Of a stretch of 64,000 nt of DNA, positions 1-8,569 are shown in pieces (the first letter of the stretch is position 1; each line of letters opens with the position of its first letter). The notes under the pieces were generated by a model that did not search any database, was not told the DNA's origin, and saw only the letters and a program-made list of their open reading frames with translations. The stretch is from the NCBI RefSeq assembly GCF_038096175.1, contig NZ_CP151099.1, positions 7,480,001 through 7,544,000 of the forward strand. The letters run 5' to 3'. The stretch is from Nostoc sp. UHCC 0302. Its GTDB lineage: Bacteria; Cyanobacteriota; Cyanobacteriia; Cyanobacteriales; Nostocaceae. A program made the position numbers and the translations under genes.

Positions 1-199
1 AGACTAGAGTACCTAAAACATCCAGATAATCTTACTCATTTGGTGTTAATTCACTTTTATCAATCAAGGAATCGATTACTTTTTGTGTAACCAGTAATTC
101 TTCCTCAGAAGTGATAGGACGAGGAGGAAAAGATTTGAGTAATTCTATATAAGTATTAGTGCTAGGTGTTCGTGTCTGTTGGTTGGATGCAAGATTATC
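1..199 (-). pseudogene. HigA-like (COG5499) antitoxin remnant with in-frame TAA
   Basis: Read on the minus strand this stretch encodes a segment with TYIELLKSFPPRPITSEEE, then a helix ending ELTPNE, then TAA at 34-32, and continues in the same frame as DYLDVLGTLV up to the window edge. From memory of the COG5499 HigA-like family the expected text is LTPxEQDYL, so the TAA replaces a Gln codon (CAA to TAA). No ATG follows the upstream in-frame TAA at 202-200, so the start is also unclear. The frame is otherwise open on both sides of the stop, which suggests recent inactivation. The rest of the gene lies outside the window. The family assignment is from recollection, so moderate confidence. Confidence 0.55.
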
Positions 200-337
200 T
201 TAGCAGATCGCGAAGTTATTGTAGGCATTGCCTACCCAGCTTTTTAATCAGGCTATTTACATGGGAGAAAATACTTTAGTTAGGGAATCCTAATAAGTGT
301 GATGTGTGCTAAAGTAACCGCATTATTTTTCCTTCCT

Positions 338-492
338 GGGTTTAAGCCAATACGGTTCAGATAAGGTTTTTTAATGAAAGTTATAGATCACAAAGACGCG
401 ATAAATCGCCGTCTTTACAATAATCAGTCCTTTGTAGAGACGGCGATTTATCGCGTCTCTTCCCTTAACCGAACCGTATTGGGGTTTAAGCC
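338..492. mobile_element. MITE-like element with terminal inverted repeats and flanking direct repeats
   Basis: The core at 349-480 is bounded by AATACGGTTC (349-358) and its reverse complement GAACCGTATT (471-480). It is flanked by the 11-bp direct repeat GGGTTTAAGCC (338-348 and 482-492), which looks like a target-site duplication. Inside are two more complementary arms, AGACGCGATAAATCGCCGTCT (394-414, 21 bp, quoted here only by its ends AGACGCG and GCCGTCT) and its inverse at 437-457. There is no coding capacity. It fills most of the gap before the acetyltransferase gene and ends about 30 bp before its start codon, so it may alter that promoter. Confidence 0.65.
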
Positions 493-521
493 ACAAGTTT
501 ACAAAACTCCCGTGAGGTTTT

Positions 522-1115
522 ATGAAAGAAATTAAAGAAAAAATTATCAATAAATTAGAGCGATTATTTGAGCAACGGTTACTACCTCGTCTGGTACAGT
601 GGATAGAATATTTAGAAACCAAAATCAGAAGATATAAACATCTAGAGATGAAGTCTAAATTAAAATTTAGCGGCTCAGGTGTCCGGTTTAAGCGAGACTT
701 GAGAATTGAACACCCACAAAATATATCTTTAGGAAATAAAGTTTACATTGGACAAGATGTTTTATTAGATGGTCGTGGCGGAATCACAATTGGGGACAAT
801 ACAACACTTGGATTTAATGTTGTTATTCTCTCTGCAAATCATGACTATAAAAGTAATGATCTTCCCTATGAACATAATATCTACATTCATAAACCTGTTG
901 TTATCGGGCGCAATGTTTGGATTGGCGGAAATGTTCTCATTGTTCCGGGTGTTTCAATTGGGGATGGTGCAATTGTAGCGGCTGGTACAGTTGTAACTGC
1001 CAATGTTGACCCATTAGCAATTGTTGGAAATCAACCTATGAGAATAATTAAATACCGCGATAAAGAACACTATGAACGCCTTGCTAGCAAGCAAGTAAGT
1101 GAGGATAATTCGTAA
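522..1115 (+). CDS. Hexapeptide-repeat O-acetyltransferase (maltose/galactoside acetyltransferase-like)
   Basis: A 197-residue protein. Residues from about 65 to 180 form a left-handed beta-helix of hexapeptide repeats (I-G-x-x-V/T turns such as ISLGNKVYIGQDVLL, ITIGDNTTLGFNVVI, VVIGRNVWIGGNVLI, VSIGDGAIVAAGTVV). ANHDY carries the histidine expected of acetyl-CoA-dependent acetyltransferases of the LbH_MAT type. The N-terminal 50 residues are basic and helical. Such enzymes acetylate sugars or exopolysaccharide units; the substrate cannot be read here. GTGAGG lies about 8 bp before the ATG. It stands alone, behind the MITE-like element. Confidence 0.8.
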   Translation: MKEIKEKIINKLERLFEQRLLPRLVQWIEYLETKIRRYKHLEMKSKLKFSGSGVRFKRDLRIEHPQNISLGNKVYIGQDVLLDGRGGITIGDNTTLGFNVVILSANHDYKSNDLPYEHNIYIHKPVVIGRNVWIGGNVLIVPGVSIGDGAIVAAGTVVTANVDPLAIVGNQPMRIIKYRDKEHYERLASKQVSEDNS

Positions 1116-1182
1116 TTATTATCTTAGAAAAAATAGGGTAAGCATTATAATGTCTACCCTACTTGTTTAAACTTTGAATTGC

Positions 1183-2562
1183 TTAAACTAGCGCTGGCTT
1201 ACTAGCACGCTTCACTTGCGGCGTTGCAATCATTTGCATTCCTGCGGGTGCAGCGATAGTTAGACCACGGCGCACAGGACGCACAGGACGCTTGTTCACC
1301 AGCGATAGTTGAAAATTCGACAGAATAGTTGCCAAAACAATTTTCATTTCATACTGAGCAAATACCAAGCCGATACAGCGGCGATTTCCGCCACCAAAAG
1401 GTAAAAATTCGTATGAGGAAAATTGTTTTTCTAAAAAGCGTTCTGGTTTAAACTGCTGGGGCTGTGGGTAAACTTCTGGGCGATGGTGTGCTAAATAGAT
1501 ACTGGGAACTACTGCTGTTCCCACTGGCAACTTGTAGCCCATAATTTCAATTGGGGATTTCACAATCCTGAAAAAGGCATTTACCAAAATTGGATAAATT
1601 CGTAATGTTTCTTGGCAAACTGCTGTCAAATAAGGTAGCTTGGCAACAATACTCGGTTCCGGGTTAGCACCAAGGGTTTCCAGTTCTTGTGACAACTTCT
1701 CACTAACCTCTGGTAAACGGTCAAGCCAGTAAAAAACCCAAGTTAGTGCGGAAGCAGTAGTTTCATGCCCTGCAACCAACATTGTCATTAATTCATCGCG
1801 TAATTCTTCGTCTGACATCGCCTGACCATCTTCATAACGAGCAGATATCAATAAACTAAGAATGTCTTGGCGATTTTGCCCAGATTCAGCTCGACGTTCC
1901 CGAATCAGAGCATAAATGAGTTGATCAATTTGTTGTAATAGACGCTTAATTCGCCCCCAAGGACTCCATGCACCTAAATCTTTTTGCATAAAACTAAAAA
2001 AGAAGGCGGTGGATATCAATGGAGAACCCATGAAATCTAGCAAGGAAGTTAACAATTGTCGCAGTTCCTGAAAAAGCGGGCCTTCATCTACACCAAACAC
2101 TACCCGCAAAATAACGCGCAAAGTGATTTCCTGCATCGACGCCCGGATATTGAAACGCTTACCAATATTCCATTCGTTGGTTACTTGCTGAGTTATTTCT
2201 CTGATAGTTTGACCGTAAGCCCGCATCCTTTCGCCATGAAAGGGAGGCGTCAATAATTGACGTTGGCGCTGATGGCGATCGCCATCAATTAAAATCAAAG
2301 AATTATCACCAAGCAAAAATCGTAAAATCCCGTTTCCTCCACCAGTCTCAAAAGAGCTAGCATCAGCAGTAAAAATCTGTTCCAGCGCTTTGGGATGACT
2401 GAAATACACAATATGAGTTTCCCTACGTCCCCAAATGGTGAAGTTGTCACCATAGACTTTGGCGAAATCCTCCACATATTTGAGGGGCTGAGTAATAAAT
2501 TTAATCAGCCGCAGCGTGTAAGGTACTTTTGGCCCATCAGGCAGGTTGTAAGTTACTGTCAT
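1183..2562 (-). CDS. Cytochrome P450, CYP110-like
   Basis: A 459-residue soluble-type P450 monooxygenase. The heme-binding loop FGGGNRRCIG is at residues 389-398, with Cys396 as the axial ligand. The I-helix oxygen-activation motif AGHETTA and the K-helix ETLRI (ExxR) are both present. The N-terminal text (LPDGPKVPYTLRLIKFI) resembles the CYP110 group typical of filamentous cyanobacteria, thought to act on fatty acids or terpenoids; the substrate is not deducible. No redox partner is adjacent. It is divergent from the ParA gene, with 108 bp between the start codons. Confidence 0.9.
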   Translation of the reverse strand: MTVTYNLPDGPKVPYTLRLIKFITQPLKYVEDFAKVYGDNFTIWGRRETHIVYFSHPKALEQIFTADASSFETGGGNGILRFLLGDNSLILIDGDRHQRQRQLLTPPFHGERMRAYGQTIREITQQVTNEWNIGKRFNIRASMQEITLRVILRVVFGVDEGPLFQELRQLLTSLLDFMGSPLISTAFFFSFMQKDLGAWSPWGRIKRLLQQIDQLIYALIRERRAESGQNRQDILSLLISARYEDGQAMSDEELRDELMTMLVAGHETTASALTWVFYWLDRLPEVSEKLSQELETLGANPEPSIVAKLPYLTAVCQETLRIYPILVNAFFRIVKSPIEIMGYKLPVGTAVVPSIYLAHHRPEVYPQPQQFKPERFLEKQFSSYEFLPFGGGNRRCIGLVFAQYEMKIVLATILSNFQLSLVNKRPVRPVRRGLTIAAPAGMQMIATPQVKRASKPALV

Positions 2563-2670
2563 GTAAGTTTTTCCAGTTGATGGCTTCTATATTTTATTGT
2601 TACGAGTTTTCATGTTCTTGAGGGTCACACAAAGCGGTATATTCTTGTAAGGCAGCGTCGGAAGCAAGCA

Positions 2671-3306
2671 GTGCCAAAAATCATCGCTATCCTCAACGGT
2701 AAAGGAGGAGTCGGTAAAACGACTACCGCAGTCAACTTGGCTGCAAATTTTGCTCAGAAAAAAAAGGTAATTTTAATTGACGCAGATATTCAAGGTTCTG
2801 CTAGTTGGTGGGTTGGGCGTAATCAGCAAGGAATGGAATTTGATCTATCTAAAGAGAGTGATCCTACACTTTTAGGTGATTTGGGAAAGATAAAAGGTTA
2901 CGATTTAGTAGTGGTAGATACACCTCCCGCGCTGCGATCTGAAGCATTGGCGGCGGTAGTTGCGATCGCTGATTATCTAGTTTTGCCTACACCCCCAGCA
3001 GCAATGGATTTAGCTATCCTCATAGAAACAGTCAAGGAAGCCGTCACCCCTGTGGGAACACCGCATCGGGTACTGCTAACTAAAGTTGATACGCGGAGTA
3101 TGGGGGAAGCAATAGAAGCAAAAAACACTCTCATCCGGCTGGGTATTCCAGTTTGTGATACTTTTATTCGTGCGTATAAAGCTCATGAACGAGCAGCGCT
3201 TGAGGGTGTAGCCATTACTCAATGGCGAGGAAGAAATGCACAAGAGGCGGAATTAGACTACCGCCGCGTGGCTGATGAACTACAGCGTGATTGGAGGAAA
3301 AAATAA
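2671..3306 (+). CDS. ParA-family ATPase, candidate McdA (carboxysome positioning)
   Basis: A 211-residue deviant-Walker ATPase: Walker A is KGGVGKTT (residues 11-18) with the signature lysine, followed by [15 protein letters not shown] and VVVDTPP. It starts with GTG. These ATPases form dynamic gradients on the nucleoid that distribute plasmids, chromosomes or protein cargo. It is short and lacks a mid-protein insertion. The stop overlaps the next start (TAATG), so it is translationally coupled to a coiled-coil protein. ccmK3/ccmK4 lie 2.4 kb downstream. The McdA reading (type 2, with signature lysine) is inference; a generic ParA orphan pair is the alternative. Confidence 0.85.
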   Translation: MPKIIAILNGKGGVGKTTTAVNLAANFAQKKKVILIDADIQGSASWWVGRNQQGMEFDLSKESDPTLLGDLGKIKGYDLVVVDTPPALRSEALAAVVAIADYLVLPTPPAAMDLAILIETVKEAVTPVGTPHRVLLTKVDTRSMGEAIEAKNTLIRLGIPVCDTFIRAYKAHERAALEGVAITQWRGRNAQEAELDYRRVADELQRDWRKK

Positions 3307-3899
3307 TGGCTGCTAGAAAACGTCTCGCTGACTTGCTACAAGAGGAAGCAGAAAAATTCACACCTTCCGAAGGTGAAACTGCAATTGAAGTCACAGCAGA
3401 AGAAATCACTGAAGAGAAGGCTTCACCAACAGAAGAATCGGCGCAGCCACTTGAGTCAAATGCTGCTAGGCGCTCAAATCCAACGAAAGCTGATTTAGAA
3501 GCAACTCTCAAAGAGTTAACAGCTAATTTAGAAAAAAGCCAGCAAAAGCAAGCTGCTCAAGAGCAGAAAATAGTTGATTTGCAAACCACTTTATCTGAAC
3601 AAAAAGCATCATTAGAACGCCTAACAAAAGAACTGAACGAAACTAAACAAACAGCGCTACAACTTGCAGAAGCAAATTCCAAGCTGATAGAAGAAAATAA
3701 TGCTTTAAAACAACCAGCAAAAACTAATTCTAAACCTGTTGAAAAAGAACCTATCAAAGAAACTAGTGCTTTAAGACCAGTAAAGGAAAGCTACAATCCC
3801 CTAAGCTACAGAAAATCACATAGATCATCGGAAAAGCTGGCAGAACGGCAAACAGAAACAAATGATGATTTTGCCCAGAATACTTGGTTGTATGACTAG
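3306..3899 (+). CDS. Coiled-coil partner of ParA, candidate McdB-like adaptor
   Basis: A 197-residue charged, low-complexity protein. The N-terminus is basic ([11 protein letters not shown]), followed by an acidic stretch, a Gln/Lys/Glu-rich coiled coil (about residues 60-140, LEATLKELTANLEKSQQKQ onward), and a C-terminal tail ending NTWLYD with a tryptophan four residues from the end. The start ATG at 3306 is chosen because it overlaps the ParA stop and follows GGAGG at 3293-3297; an upstream TTG is less likely. McdB proteins share a coiled coil and a near-terminal tryptophan, as I recall, and bring McdA to carboxysomes. No enzymatic motif is seen. The gene is real; the McdB role is a hypothesis. 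Confidence 0.75.
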   Translation: MAARKRLADLLQEEAEKFTPSEGETAIEVTAEEITEEKASPTEESAQPLESNAARRSNPTKADLEATLKELTANLEKSQQKQAAQEQKIVDLQTTLSEQKASLERLTKELNETKQTALQLAEANSKLIEENNALKQPAKTNSKPVEKEPIKETSALRPVKESYNPLSYRKSHRSSEKLAERQTETNDDFAQNTWLYD

Positions 3900-4551
3900 T
3901 GCAATAAGGCATTTTGTAAAGAGATTAAGCAAATTTAAATCCACGCTTCATCTCTTTACCTAGTCTTTTCCAACGCTTTAATCGCAGCTTTTGATATCAT
4001 GTCCGTCAACTTACTCTTATAGCAGGAAACAGGGAACACTTCTCTACGAGAGGCTGCACTTAGGGCGCAGCTATGCCGCAGGCTTTACGACAAGCGGTAG
4101 TTGAATCTCGACTTCGCTCGATTCCCGCGCAGTTGTGCTGAGCGTCTTGCCCTGACTTGTGCCGAGCATCTCGACTTCGCTCGATGGAACCGGAGCCGAG
4201 GTAGCTTGGCCGTACCCCTAAGGGACGCTACGCGTAGCGTCCCTTAGGGAAGGGAGCCGAAGTAGTCGAAACTCAGTGCATCGCAGAGAACAGCTTTGAA
4301 AGTCTTTTGGTGTCTGGGTTTTTTGTTCAGTTGATGCCCTAAACTGCCTGTCGACAGCTACATATATCGAAAGCGATTGAAACGACACAATCTTAAGGTT
4401 TCTATGATTGTTTACTATAGGTAGCTTTTCACAGTATTTAAGCGGACGTTATTTATTTCTAATTACTAAGTAAGTAGATATAGATTAAACTGAAGATGTT
4501 TTTTGCTTCGTAGTTTGCCCTGTTTTCCAAAACAGGGTAAACTGCAAAACT
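3900..4551. repeat. Intergenic repeat cluster with palindromes
   Basis: A 650-bp gap between convergent genes. A perfect 34-bp palindrome lies at 4216-4249 (half-site CCCTAAGGGACGCTACG). The 18-mer ATCTCGACTTCGCTCGAT occurs twice (4105-4122 and 4168-4185) and shorter versions sit nearby. A strong hairpin at 4512-4543 (CCCTGTTTT cc AAAACAGGG core, extended by AGTTT/AAACT) lies just past the stop of the hydrolase gene and may end its transcript. No coding region is supported. The rest is of the dispersed-repeat type common in Nostoc intergenic DNA. Confidence 0.6.
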
Positions 4552-5448
4552 TTATAGAGGTTTATTCCGAAAATCTAAAATATGTCGGGCAGTGATTTGT
4601 GGTTTTTCTAAGTGAGGGAGATGACCACAATCTTGAATCCAAATAAGGGTACTTTGTGGAATTGCCCTTTTAAACCTTGTGGCATCCTTAATACCCAATA
4701 TCTTATCGGAATCGCCCCATAAAATCAGTGTCGGTTGCACAATTTCTGCTATCTTTTTAAATCTAAAAGCACTGTAACCACCACTTTTAGTAAAAGCAAT
4801 TAAAGCTTGATGCCAATTTGGTATTTCTAGGTGTAATGCTCCACAGCACAGAGCATCAATAGAGGCAAGACTTTGATTTTTATATCCCATGCGAGAAACG
4901 CGATCGCGCACTTTGAGATTACGTAAAAATTGAGTTGCTAAATAATCTAACGGTGGAAACATCAATTTGCTCAGAGTTGAACCACCCGCTAAACCAGCAC
5001 TATCAATTAACACCAGTTTTTGCACAACTTCTGGATAAGTCAGCGTAAAATCAATAGCTGTTGCACCACCCATTGAAGCGCCTACTAAAATTACAGGTTG
5101 GTTAATTAGACTTTTCCAAAAATAATAAAGATGCGTTTTAATCGCAGTTGGACTATAGGCAATACCTGAGAGCCTATCTGTAAAGCCAAAACCCAACAAA
5201 TCCACAGCCCACGTTTCATTATCTTCAGCAAGCAGAGGCAAAAGCCGACGAAATTCTAATACAGAACTGTCAAAGCCATGAATTAATAAGATAGGAGTTC
5301 CACCACTACCTTGAGTAACATAAGTCGTGGTAATTGCTTGATTAGTTAAGGGAGTAGCGATCGCTTGACTTTTTATACGCTGAGCTAAAGCGATCGAGCT
5401 AGGTTCTGTCAGTTGCTCAACTGCGGCAGGAAGAAAATTAGGAAACAT
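4552..5448 (-). CDS. Alpha/beta-fold hydrolase
   Basis: 298 residues from the chosen ATG at 5448 (MFPNF); the frame stays open to an ATG at 5484, but the extra residues look non-family. The fold is evident from the HGFDSS oxyanion loop (about 57-62), the nucleophile elbow GASMGG (Ser125), the acid in LILWGDSDKI and the histidine in CGHLPHLEKP. It has no signal peptide. The substrate is unknown. It is divergent from ccmK3 across a gap that contains a 42-bp hairpin insertion. Cyanobacterial homologues are usually annotated only as alpha/beta hydrolases. Confidence 0.85.
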   Translation of the reverse strand: MFPNFLPAAVEQLTEPSSIALAQRIKSQAIATPLTNQAITTTYVTQGSGGTPILLIHGFDSSVLEFRRLLPLLAEDNETWAVDLLGFGFTDRLSGIAYSPTAIKTHLYYFWKSLINQPVILVGASMGGATAIDFTLTYPEVVQKLVLIDSAGLAGGSTLSKLMFPPLDYLATQFLRNLKVRDRVSRMGYKNQSLASIDALCCGALHLEIPNWHQALIAFTKSGGYSAFRFKKIAEIVQPTLILWGDSDKILGIKDATRFKRAIPQSTLIWIQDCGHLPHLEKPQITARHILDFRNKPL

Positions 5449-5570
5449 AAATTTTAGTTTACCGTAGGCACTCCCACATATCACTGATTTTATCCAACGA
5501 TAAAATTATATGGAGTTGTACTCAACTTAATTACTTCTTGAATAAGAAATATAAGCCAGCAGCAAGAATT

Positions 5571-5636
5571 TACTCCTACCTCTTGTACAGACGCGTAGAC
5601 GCTCGAAGAGCGTCTACGCGTCTGTACTCCTACCTC
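5571..5636. repeat. Perfect 20-bp-stem hairpin flanked by 12-bp direct repeats
   Basis: Arms at 5585-5604 and 5608-5627 (GTACAGACGCGTAGACGCTC and its inverse) are separated by only GAA. The direct repeat TACTCCTACCTC flanks it at 5571-5582 and 5625-5636, so 42 bp (5583-5624) look inserted with duplication of the target. It lies in the divergent promoter region between the hydrolase gene and ccmK3. The size fits a small dispersed repeat element mobilised in trans. Confidence 0.65.
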
Positions 5637-5737
5637 CTCTGAACTTATATCAAAGAAAGTTATGCCAAATGTCAAAATTGGGACTAAAGCCTCGTACAAT
5701 TGATATCACTTATTTATTTGATTTAGGAACTGATGCC

Positions 5738-6046
5738 ATGCCAATGGCGGTTGGCGTAATAGAAACTTTAGGTTTTCCAAGTGTCTTAGCCTCAGCAGAT
5801 GCAATGGTAAAATCTGCTGCGGTCACACTGGTATATTATGGCCTAGCGGAAAGTGGTCGCTTTGTAGTCGCTGTCCGAGGACACGTTGCTGAAGTAAAAA
5901 GAGCTGTTGAAGCCGGAATAGTCGCTGGAGAAGAAGTAAAGGTTGATACAGTAATCACCCACTACATTGTTCCCAATCCCCCGGAAAATGTGGAAACAAT
6001 ACTACCAATCCACTTTACCGAAGAATCAGAACCTTTCCGTTTCTAA
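5738..6046 (+). CDS. ccmK3: Carboxysome shell protein CcmK3 (BMC-domain)
   Basis: 102 residues from ATG 5738 (MPMAVGVIETLG), the usual BMC start; the frame is open further upstream but that text is not family-like. A single BMC domain: VGVIETLGFPSVLASADAMVK, then strand/helix pairs ending ETILPIHF. The pore-loop segment reads GLAESGR rather than the K/R-x-G-S of CcmK1/2/4, typical of CcmK3. Known of the family: CcmK3 forms mixed hexamers with CcmK4 in the beta-carboxysome shell and tunes permeability. It is followed 86 bp later by ccmK4, the conserved satellite locus away from the main ccm operon. Confidence 0.88.
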   Translation: MPMAVGVIETLGFPSVLASADAMVKSAAVTLVYYGLAESGRFVVAVRGHVAEVKRAVEAGIVAGEEVKVDTVITHYIVPNPPENVETILPIHFTEESEPFRF

Positions 6047-6132
6047 GCAATTTAACTAGCAAAAGCTGTAGCAAAGCTTCGTAAAATTCATTTGTAGCGT
6101 CATATTACGTATATTCATACAGGAGATTACTA

Positions 6133-6483
6133 ATGTCATTACAGGCAGTTGGAGCACTAGAGACTAAGGGGTTTCCTGCTGTGTTAGCAGCAGCAGATGC
6201 TATGGTGAAAGCTGGCCGAGTTACCCTCGTCGGTTATATCAGAGTAGGTAGCGCTCGTTTTACAGTTAATATTCGTGGCGATGTTTCTGAGGTAAAGACA
6301 GCTATGGCTGCTGGTGTTGAAGCCGCAGAAAATGTTTATGGTGGAACCTTAGAATCTTGGGTGATTATTGCTCGTCCCCATGAAAACGTCGAAGCTGTTT
6401 TGCCTATCGCTTACACAGAAGCAGTCCAAGAGTATCGAGAATCTGTAGAAAACCCCATTGTTAGATCCTCCAACGGACGATAA
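6133..6483 (+). CDS. ccmK4: Carboxysome shell protein CcmK4 (BMC-domain)
   Basis: A 116-residue BMC-domain protein: [31 protein letters not shown], pore loop RVGSARF, then the second helix and [11 protein letters not shown]. The C-terminal tail of about 20 residues is the usual CcmK4 extension. GGAG lies 7-10 bp before the ATG. It is a hexameric facet protein of the beta-carboxysome, the Rubisco/carbonic anhydrase microcompartment. Expressed with ccmK3 as a pair. A 9-bp hairpin (AGTCAATAG ... CTATTGACT, 6490-6518) directly follows the stop and may mark the transcript end. Confidence 0.9.
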   Translation: MSLQAVGALETKGFPAVLAAADAMVKAGRVTLVGYIRVGSARFTVNIRGDVSEVKTAMAAGVEAAENVYGGTLESWVIIARPHENVEAVLPIAYTEAVQEYRESVENPIVRSSNGR

Positions 6484-7324
6484 AGTTCTAGTCAATAGTC
6501 AAGAATTGGCTATTGACTAAGACTTGGAGATTTATATGTTTTTAGAATAACTCTCAAGTCCAGAGGCGAAGTTGTATCTAAAGCTGTTTTGGCAACGAGC
6601 AATTTGCCTATTTATTCTAATTATTCAGTATAGCGATCGCTATTTGTAACTCTATAAATTTATACAAGTAAAGTAATATAATATACCTTGCTTATGTAAT
6701 ATAATACTACATAAGCAAATAACTTTCATAAAAGCGTTTGTGGGTTTGAATTATATAAATATTGAATTGGCTGTATTGTACAAAAATAGTGTAATATTTA
6801 CACTCTTTTGCCTAAAGACATCTTGTATACTATTGAATTGTAAACAAATAAGATTGCTTAGAGAGTGATAAATTTTACCTAAAAATATAGCAAAGTTTTA
6901 TTTATTGTATTCCTAATAACCATTAATCACGATACAGGCATTTAAAGATAAAAGTTTTAGTATAAAATAGTACTGTATTTTTGTTTCCGGAGGTAGTTTC
7001 TGAGTGTTGAAACTTATACGGATGAAATAACGTCTTAAGATTGAGTTAAATTAGAATATTCGTTCCTCGGCTTGGGTGCAAAATGTCCGCTTTAGCAAAC
7101 CCATTGTCAACAAAAGTGTATCCCTCTCCACTCTAGACAAATTGCTGTGATCAGTTGCAAAAACATAACTTAACAAAAACTTGAAATTGGTAGAAATGAC
7201 AAAAATGCTTCATAGACAGTGATTTCCGGTTCAGGGAAATTAAAGTAAAACAGCAATGTAAGAAATTCCTGCATAAATCAGGTGAATCAAGACGTAATAA
7301 AAATGGAATCACTTAACTGATTTC
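6484..7324. other. Long AT-rich intergenic region with several dyads
   Basis: 840 bp without a supported gene. Contents: the ccmK4 downstream hairpin (6490-6518); an 11-bp inverted repeat TTGCTTATGTA / TACATAAGCAA (6688-6698, 6708-6718) around TATAAT at 6700-6705; an operator-like dyad AGTGTAA-TAT-TTACACT at 6788-6804; and a GTA-N8-TAC (NtcA-like) sequence at 6673-6686 that lacks a correctly spaced -10. It most likely holds the promoter and long leader of the HetZ-related gene. Confidence 0.5.
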
Positions 7325-8569
7325 ATGGAGCTTGATCAAATGCAGGGCAACTGCCAGTTAAAAATTTTTAAGTGGGAGCAATGGGGGTTGTGGATGCAAG
7401 CTTTAAAATTGAGTTTCGAGGAGCGCAATCTCGCTATGGCAACAGAGGCGGAAAAACTGGCGCTATATTGGCAAAAGCGGTTGGCAGCAGAATGTGCAGG
7501 GCAAAGTGAAGCTGCTAGAGAAAGTATTATTATGTGGTTGTTGGGATCTGACTCAAAACGGTTTGATCTGCTCAACCCAAAGGATCTTGAGATTGCTAAG
7601 CAAGCGATGGAATATCGCTGGAGGATTTTACATCAACGGTACTTAGAAATAGGGCGAGAACGTGCTTATCGCAATCTGATCACTCGATTAGGAAGTTTAG
7701 CAACATTACGGAATAGGATTCAAACGTGGATTGCCCTGAGTCGCGATCGCCAACGCAGTGTCATGGATGTGTTACAAGAAATACTCCAAGAATTACTGCA
7801 AAGCGATAGCTATATGCAGCAGCAAATGGCTGATATTGCAGGATTTACAACCGATAGACGATTACAGGATGCTCTACTGTTCGCAAGTGTAGAAGAATAC
7901 TGCTTGCGGCCAGTACGCAATCAACCTCTATTAGCATATCGATTTGTAAATTACTTACGCCGCACTCAGCGTGGTGGCTTAACCCAAGTCCCAGGACGTG
8001 ATTTGATTAGACTAGTCTCAGAAGAAATTCTTACAGACGACAGTGACAATCGAATTAACTTGGTGGATAGTCAAGCGATCGCAGAATATCAAGAGGCACA
8101 ACAACTAGAAGAGCAACAAGTACTGCGTCAGTCTGTACAAAAAGAGTTTGAAAACTATTTACAAGCTAATTTAGGCGCAGAAGCAGTGGAGTGGCTACGA
8201 TACTATCTGCAAGGAAAGTCTCAAGAAGAGATTGCCAAAAAACTAAATAAGCAGATTAAGGAAGTTTATCGGCTCCGAGAAAAAATTAGTTACCATGCTG
8301 TCCGCGTCTTTGCCCTGAAAGATAAACCGGAACTTGTCGAAAGTTGGCTTTCCATCTCTTTGCAAGAGCATAACTTGGGGTTAACACAAAACCAATGGCA
8401 GCAACTCTATGAAAAATTAGGTTCTCTAGGACAGCAAATTCTAGATTTGCGAAGAGCAGGTAACTCCATAGAAGCAACAGCAGAACAATTAAAACTTAAA
8501 ACCCATCAAGTAATGGGTGAATGGACTAAAGTCTATCTCACAGCTCAAGCTTTAAGAACTCAGGAGTAA
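7325..8569 (+). CDS. HetZ-related protein (heterocyst-regulator family)
   Basis: Up to 414 residues. The C-terminal half matches my recollection of the HetZ family: a helical segment ending in a helix-turn-helix-like stretch (GKSQEEIAKKLNKQIKEVYRLREK), then ISYHAVRVFALKDKPELVESWLSISLQEHNLGLTQNQW (a HxxRFA...ELVxEWL...LGLTxxQW pattern), and a second HTH-like segment (GNSIEATAEQLKLKTHQVMGEW). HetZ controls early heterocyst differentiation; this divergent paralogue may have another DNA-binding role. The start is uncertain: ATGs at 7325, 7394 and 7436 are possible, the last preceded by GAGGAG at 7418-7423. No signal or membrane segment. Confidence 0.65.
   Translation: MELDQMQGNCQLKIFKWEQWGLWMQALKLSFEERNLAMATEAEKLALYWQKRLAAECAGQSEAARESIIMWLLGSDSKRFDLLNPKDLEIAKQAMEYRWRILHQRYLEIGRERAYRNLITRLGSLATLRNRIQTWIALSRDRQRSVMDVLQEILQELLQSDSYMQQQMADIAGFTTDRRLQDALLFASVEEYCLRPVRNQPLLAYRFVNYLRRTQRGGLTQVPGRDLIRLVSEEILTDDSDNRINLVDSQAIAEYQEAQQLEEQQVLRQSVQKEFENYLQANLGAEAVEWLRYYLQGKSQEEIAKKLNKQIKEVYRLREKISYHAVRVFALKDKPELVESWLSISLQEHNLGLTQNQWQQLYEKLGSLGQQILDLRRAGNSIEATAEQLKLKTHQVMGEWTKVYLTAQALRTQE

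Noticed and set aside
5490-5699. 69-residue open frame upstream of the hydrolase gene
   Set aside because: It runs through the 42-bp palindromic insertion and lacks any recognisable text.
6673-6686. NtcA-like GTA-N8-TAC site upstream of the HetZ-related gene
   Set aside because: No -10 box at the required distance (the TATAAT is too close), and chance occurrence is likely in such AT-rich DNA.
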